From contig JAGRGG010000019.1 of assembly GCA_020445645.1 (NCBI GenBank), forward strand, positions 1-64,000: a stretch of 64,000 bases of DNA, given 5' to 3'. Every line of letters starts with the position of its first letter. Positions within the stretch are counted from its first letter, which is position 1. The stretch comes from Geminicoccaceae bacterium. Its GTDB lineage: Bacteria; Pseudomonadota; Alphaproteobacteria; Geminicoccales; Geminicoccaceae. Positions 62,136-64,000 of this stretch are shown piece by piece. The translations under genes were made by a program, and so were the position numbers. The notes beneath the pieces were generated by a model, which saw only the letters and a list, made by a program, of their open reading frames with translations, did no database searches and was not told where the DNA came from.

Positions 62136-62966
62136 ATGAAGAGACGCTCCGTCGTGCAGGCCCTCGTCGGCCTCGGCCTCGTGCTCGGCCTGCCGCTCGC
62201 CGCGCACGCCCAGGACGCGCTGGAGCGCGTCACGTCGGCGGGCGTCCTGAAGGTGGGCACGGAGACCGCCTTCGCGCCGTTCGACTTCATCGACGCCACC
62301 GGCGAGCACGCCGGGCTGAACGTCGACCTCTTCGGCGAGATCGGCAAGGAGATGGGCGTCGACATCGCGTGGGTGGAGCTGCCCTGGGACGGCGTGCTGC
62401 CGGCGCTCGAAGCCGGGCAGTTCGACATGGTCGGCGGGCCCGCCACCATCACCAAGGCCCGCGCGGAGCGCTACCGCTTCATGCCGCCCATCGCCGAGGC
62501 GACCGTGGCGCTGCTCAAGCGCGCGGACGACGACAGCATCCAAAAGCCCGAGGACATCGCCGGCAAGCTCGTCGGCGGCGGCAAATCCTCGGCGCAGCTC
62601 GCCCAGTTGAAGGCGTTCGGCGAGTCCCTGCCCGGCGGGGTCGAGGTGCGCGAGTACGTCGGCAACAACGAGGCCTACGCCGATCTGGCGGCGGGGCGCA
62701 TCGCGGCGGTCGGCAACTCGCTGCCGAACATCGCCTACGTCGCGAGCCAGCAGCCAGACGTGTTCGCGGTCGTCCAGCCGCCCTTCGGGACGAAGAGCTA
62801 CTTCGGCTACATCGGCACGAAGAAGCCGGAGGACCAGAAGCTGCTCGACGCCGTCGACGCCGCGATCCTGAAGATCAAGGCGGACGGGCGCTTGGCCGAG
62901 CTGCAGAAGAAGTGGTTCGGCACGGCGTTCGACACCCCCGATCACGTCACCGACCCGGCGCTCTGA
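62136..62966 (+). CDS. ABC transporter substrate-binding protein, amino acid type
   Basis: 276 residues with a signal peptide (about 1-25, ending AAHAQ). It is a family 3 solute-binding protein (SBP_bac_3). GVLKVGTETAFAPFDFIDATGEHAG is the family opening, and EAGQFDMVGGPATITKARAERY a mid-protein motif. The periplasmic receptor for the two permeases that follow. Its neighbours suggest histidine or a related compound as ligand. The ATG follows AAGGGGAAGGTAA. Confidence 0.9.
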   Translation: MKRRSVVQALVGLGLVLGLPLAAHAQDALERVTSAGVLKVGTETAFAPFDFIDATGEHAGLNVDLFGEIGKEMGVDIAWVELPWDGVLPALEAGQFDMVGGPATITKARAERYRFMPPIAEATVALLKRADDDSIQKPEDIAGKLVGGGKSSAQLAQLKAFGESLPGGVEVREYVGNNEAYADLAAGRIAAVGNSLPNIAYVASQQPDVFAVVQPPFGTKSYFGYIGTKKPEDQKLLDAVDAAILKIKADGRLAELQKKWFGTAFDTPDHVTDPAL

Positions 62967-63035
62967 GCCCCGGCCTCCGGATCGAGGACGGGCCGCGCGA
63001 CCCCCGCGCGGCCCGCTTGCCGAAAGGCCCGCCGC

Positions 63036-63677
63036 ATGACGCCTCGGCTGTTCGAACTGATGCTCTGGGCCGCCGGCGCCACGGTCCTGATCAGCGCGGT
63101 CTCGATCCTGATCGGGCTCGCGATCGGCTTTCTGGTCTGCGCCGCCCGGGTGTCGCGCACGCGCTGGCTCTCGACCCCGGCGGCGGTCTTCGTGAGCTTC
63201 TTCCGGGGCGTGCCGCTCCTCGTGCAGCTGCTCCTGATCTACAACCTGCTGCCCGGCTTCGGGCTCTACGTCCCGAGCGTCGTCGCCGCGATCGCCGGGC
63301 TCTCGCTGTGCACGGCGGCCTATCAGGCCGAGAACCTGCGCGGCGGCTTCATGAGCGTGCCGAAGGGGCTCCTCGAAGCCGCCGACATGGTGGGGCTCTC
63401 GCCATGGCAGCAGATGCGGCGCATCCGGGCACCCATCGCGCTTCGGCTGACCTTGCCGGCCCTGATCAACGAGGCGATCCTGATCCTGAAAGCCTCCTCG
63501 CTCATCTCCGTCGTCGGCGTCGTCGAGCTGACGCGGATGGCGCAGAACCTCGCCGCCAGCACCTACCGCCCGCTCCTGTTCTACTCGGTGGCGGGCGGGC
63601 TCTATTTGGTCATCAACTGGCTGGTCGCGGGCGGCGGGTCGCTTGCCGAGCGGATGCTGAAGAAGGAGCGTGCCTGA
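63036..63677 (+). CDS. Amino acid ABC transporter permease
   Basis: 213 residues of the HisM/GlnP-type permease family. Five membrane segments are visible. The motif FFRGVPLLVQLLLIYNLLPGFG and the EAA loop (PKGLLEAADMVGLSPWQQMRRIRAPIALRLTLPAL) contact the ATPase. Starts 69 bases after the binding-protein gene. Its stop overlaps the next gene's start by one base (TGATG). Confidence 0.92.
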   Translation: MTPRLFELMLWAAGATVLISAVSILIGLAIGFLVCAARVSRTRWLSTPAAVFVSFFRGVPLLVQLLLIYNLLPGFGLYVPSVVAAIAGLSLCTAAYQAENLRGGFMSVPKGLLEAADMVGLSPWQQMRRIRAPIALRLTLPALINEAILILKASSLISVVGVVELTRMAQNLAASTYRPLLFYSVAGGLYLVINWLVAGGGSLAERMLKKERA

Positions 63678-64000
63678 TGCTGGACTTCGGGCTGATCATC
63701 AAGCAGATGCCGGCGATCCTGGCGGCGTTCGGGGTGACGTTCGGCATCTGGATCGTCTCGATGCTCCTGGCGGCGGCGTTGGGCTTCCTCGTCGCCGTGG
63801 CCCGGCGGTTCGGCCCGAAGCCGCTCGACTGGCTGCTCCGGGCCTACGTCGAGGTCTTCCGCGGCACGCCGTTTCTGGTCCAGCTCTTCCTCCTCTACTT
63901 CGGCGGCCCCTATGTCGGCCTGTCGCTGGAGCCGATCCCGGTGGCGCTGCTGGCGATGACCGTCTACGGCGGCGCCTATTTCAGCGAGATCTTCAGGGCC
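63677..64000 (+). CDS. Amino acid ABC transporter permease, second subunit (partial, runs off the window)
   Basis: 108 codons are visible from an ATG at 63677 that overlaps the previous stop. The protein begins MLDFGLIIKQMPAILAAFGV. It has the permease motif EVFRGTPFLVQLFLLYFGG and ends at the window edge in AYFSEIFRA. It is the second transmembrane half of the same transporter. The ATPase gene would be expected beyond the window. Confidence 0.88.
   Translation, partial: MLDFGLIIKQMPAILAAFGVTFGIWIVSMLLAAALGFLVAVARRFGPKPLDWLLRAYVEVFRGTPFLVQLFLLYFGGPYVGLSLEPIPVALLAMTVYGGAYFSEIFRA

Noticed and set aside
1-64000. CRISPR arrays, tRNA, rRNA or prophage
   Set aside because: No periodic direct repeats, cloverleaf or phage structural genes were seen by eye on either strand. 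A tRNAscan or Infernal search could still find a short RNA.

Overview
The window is a gene-dense, very GC-rich (roughly 70%) piece of a bacterial chromosome. It fits an alphaproteobacterium of the Rhodospirillales type: fabI next to aroC, rnd divergent from aspS, a flgB-flgC-fliE-fliQ-fliR-flhB operon with a perfect CtrA box in front of it, a PAS_5-type protein, a phasin and DctPQM TRAP uptake genes. This placement is inferred from gene families and gene order; there is no rRNA or other direct species marker. I saw no tRNA, rRNA, CRISPR array, transposase or phage gene.

Layout. 1-3.2 kb: housekeeping (BrkB-like membrane protein, fabI, aroC). 3.2-5.6 kb: two translationally coupled genes of unknown function with Ig-like folds. 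6-9 kb: a PAS-type protein, a repeat-rich intergenic stretch with palindromic and inverted repeats, an unknown gene whose 3' end runs into an inverted repeat, and an orphan anti-sigma-like protein. 9.3-11.3 kb: an EF-G paralogue. 11.4-14.7 kb: the flagellar basal-body/export operon (minus strand), with csrA-purE-purK divergent from it. 16.8-23.1 kb: phasin, LOG protein, SDR, rnd, aspS and small membrane or lipoproteins. 23.2-25.8 kb: a secreted trypsin-like protease joined to a five-bladed tachylectin-like propeller.

25.9-35.4 kb (minus strand): an eight-gene operon with every junction overlapping by 1-4 bases. It holds two epimerases (one fused to a glycosidase-like domain), a B12-binding radical SAM enzyme, four glycosyltransferases and a methyltransferase, and probably builds and modifies an unknown oligosaccharide. 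35.5-41.5 kb: a DUF892 ferritin-like protein, a decayed LivK-type gene, and an aromatic-degradation locus (FAD monooxygenase, GntR regulator, FAA hydrolase, ring-cleavage-type dioxygenase). Its two promoters carry near-identical operators next to their -35 elements.

41.8-48.0 kb: a sugar-acid locus, with an enolase-superfamily dehydratase and two dehydrogenases divergent from a TRAP transporter. 48.1-64.0 kb: an enlarged histidine-utilisation locus. hutI-hutH-hutG-(CoA-transferase)-(acyl-CoA dehydrogenase)-hutU lies on the minus strand and hutF diverges from it across a HutC-like operator. A second minus-strand operon (Rieske oxygenase, its reductase, a HisC-type aminotransferase, HutD) is divergent from a LysR regulator and a polar amino acid ABC transporter that runs off the end of the window. 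HutF plus HutG implies the five-step route through N-formylglutamate. The CoA-transferase/dehydrogenase pair inside the hut operon and the Rieske system beside it suggest that modified imidazole compounds also feed into urocanate or histidine. That last point is a hypothesis.
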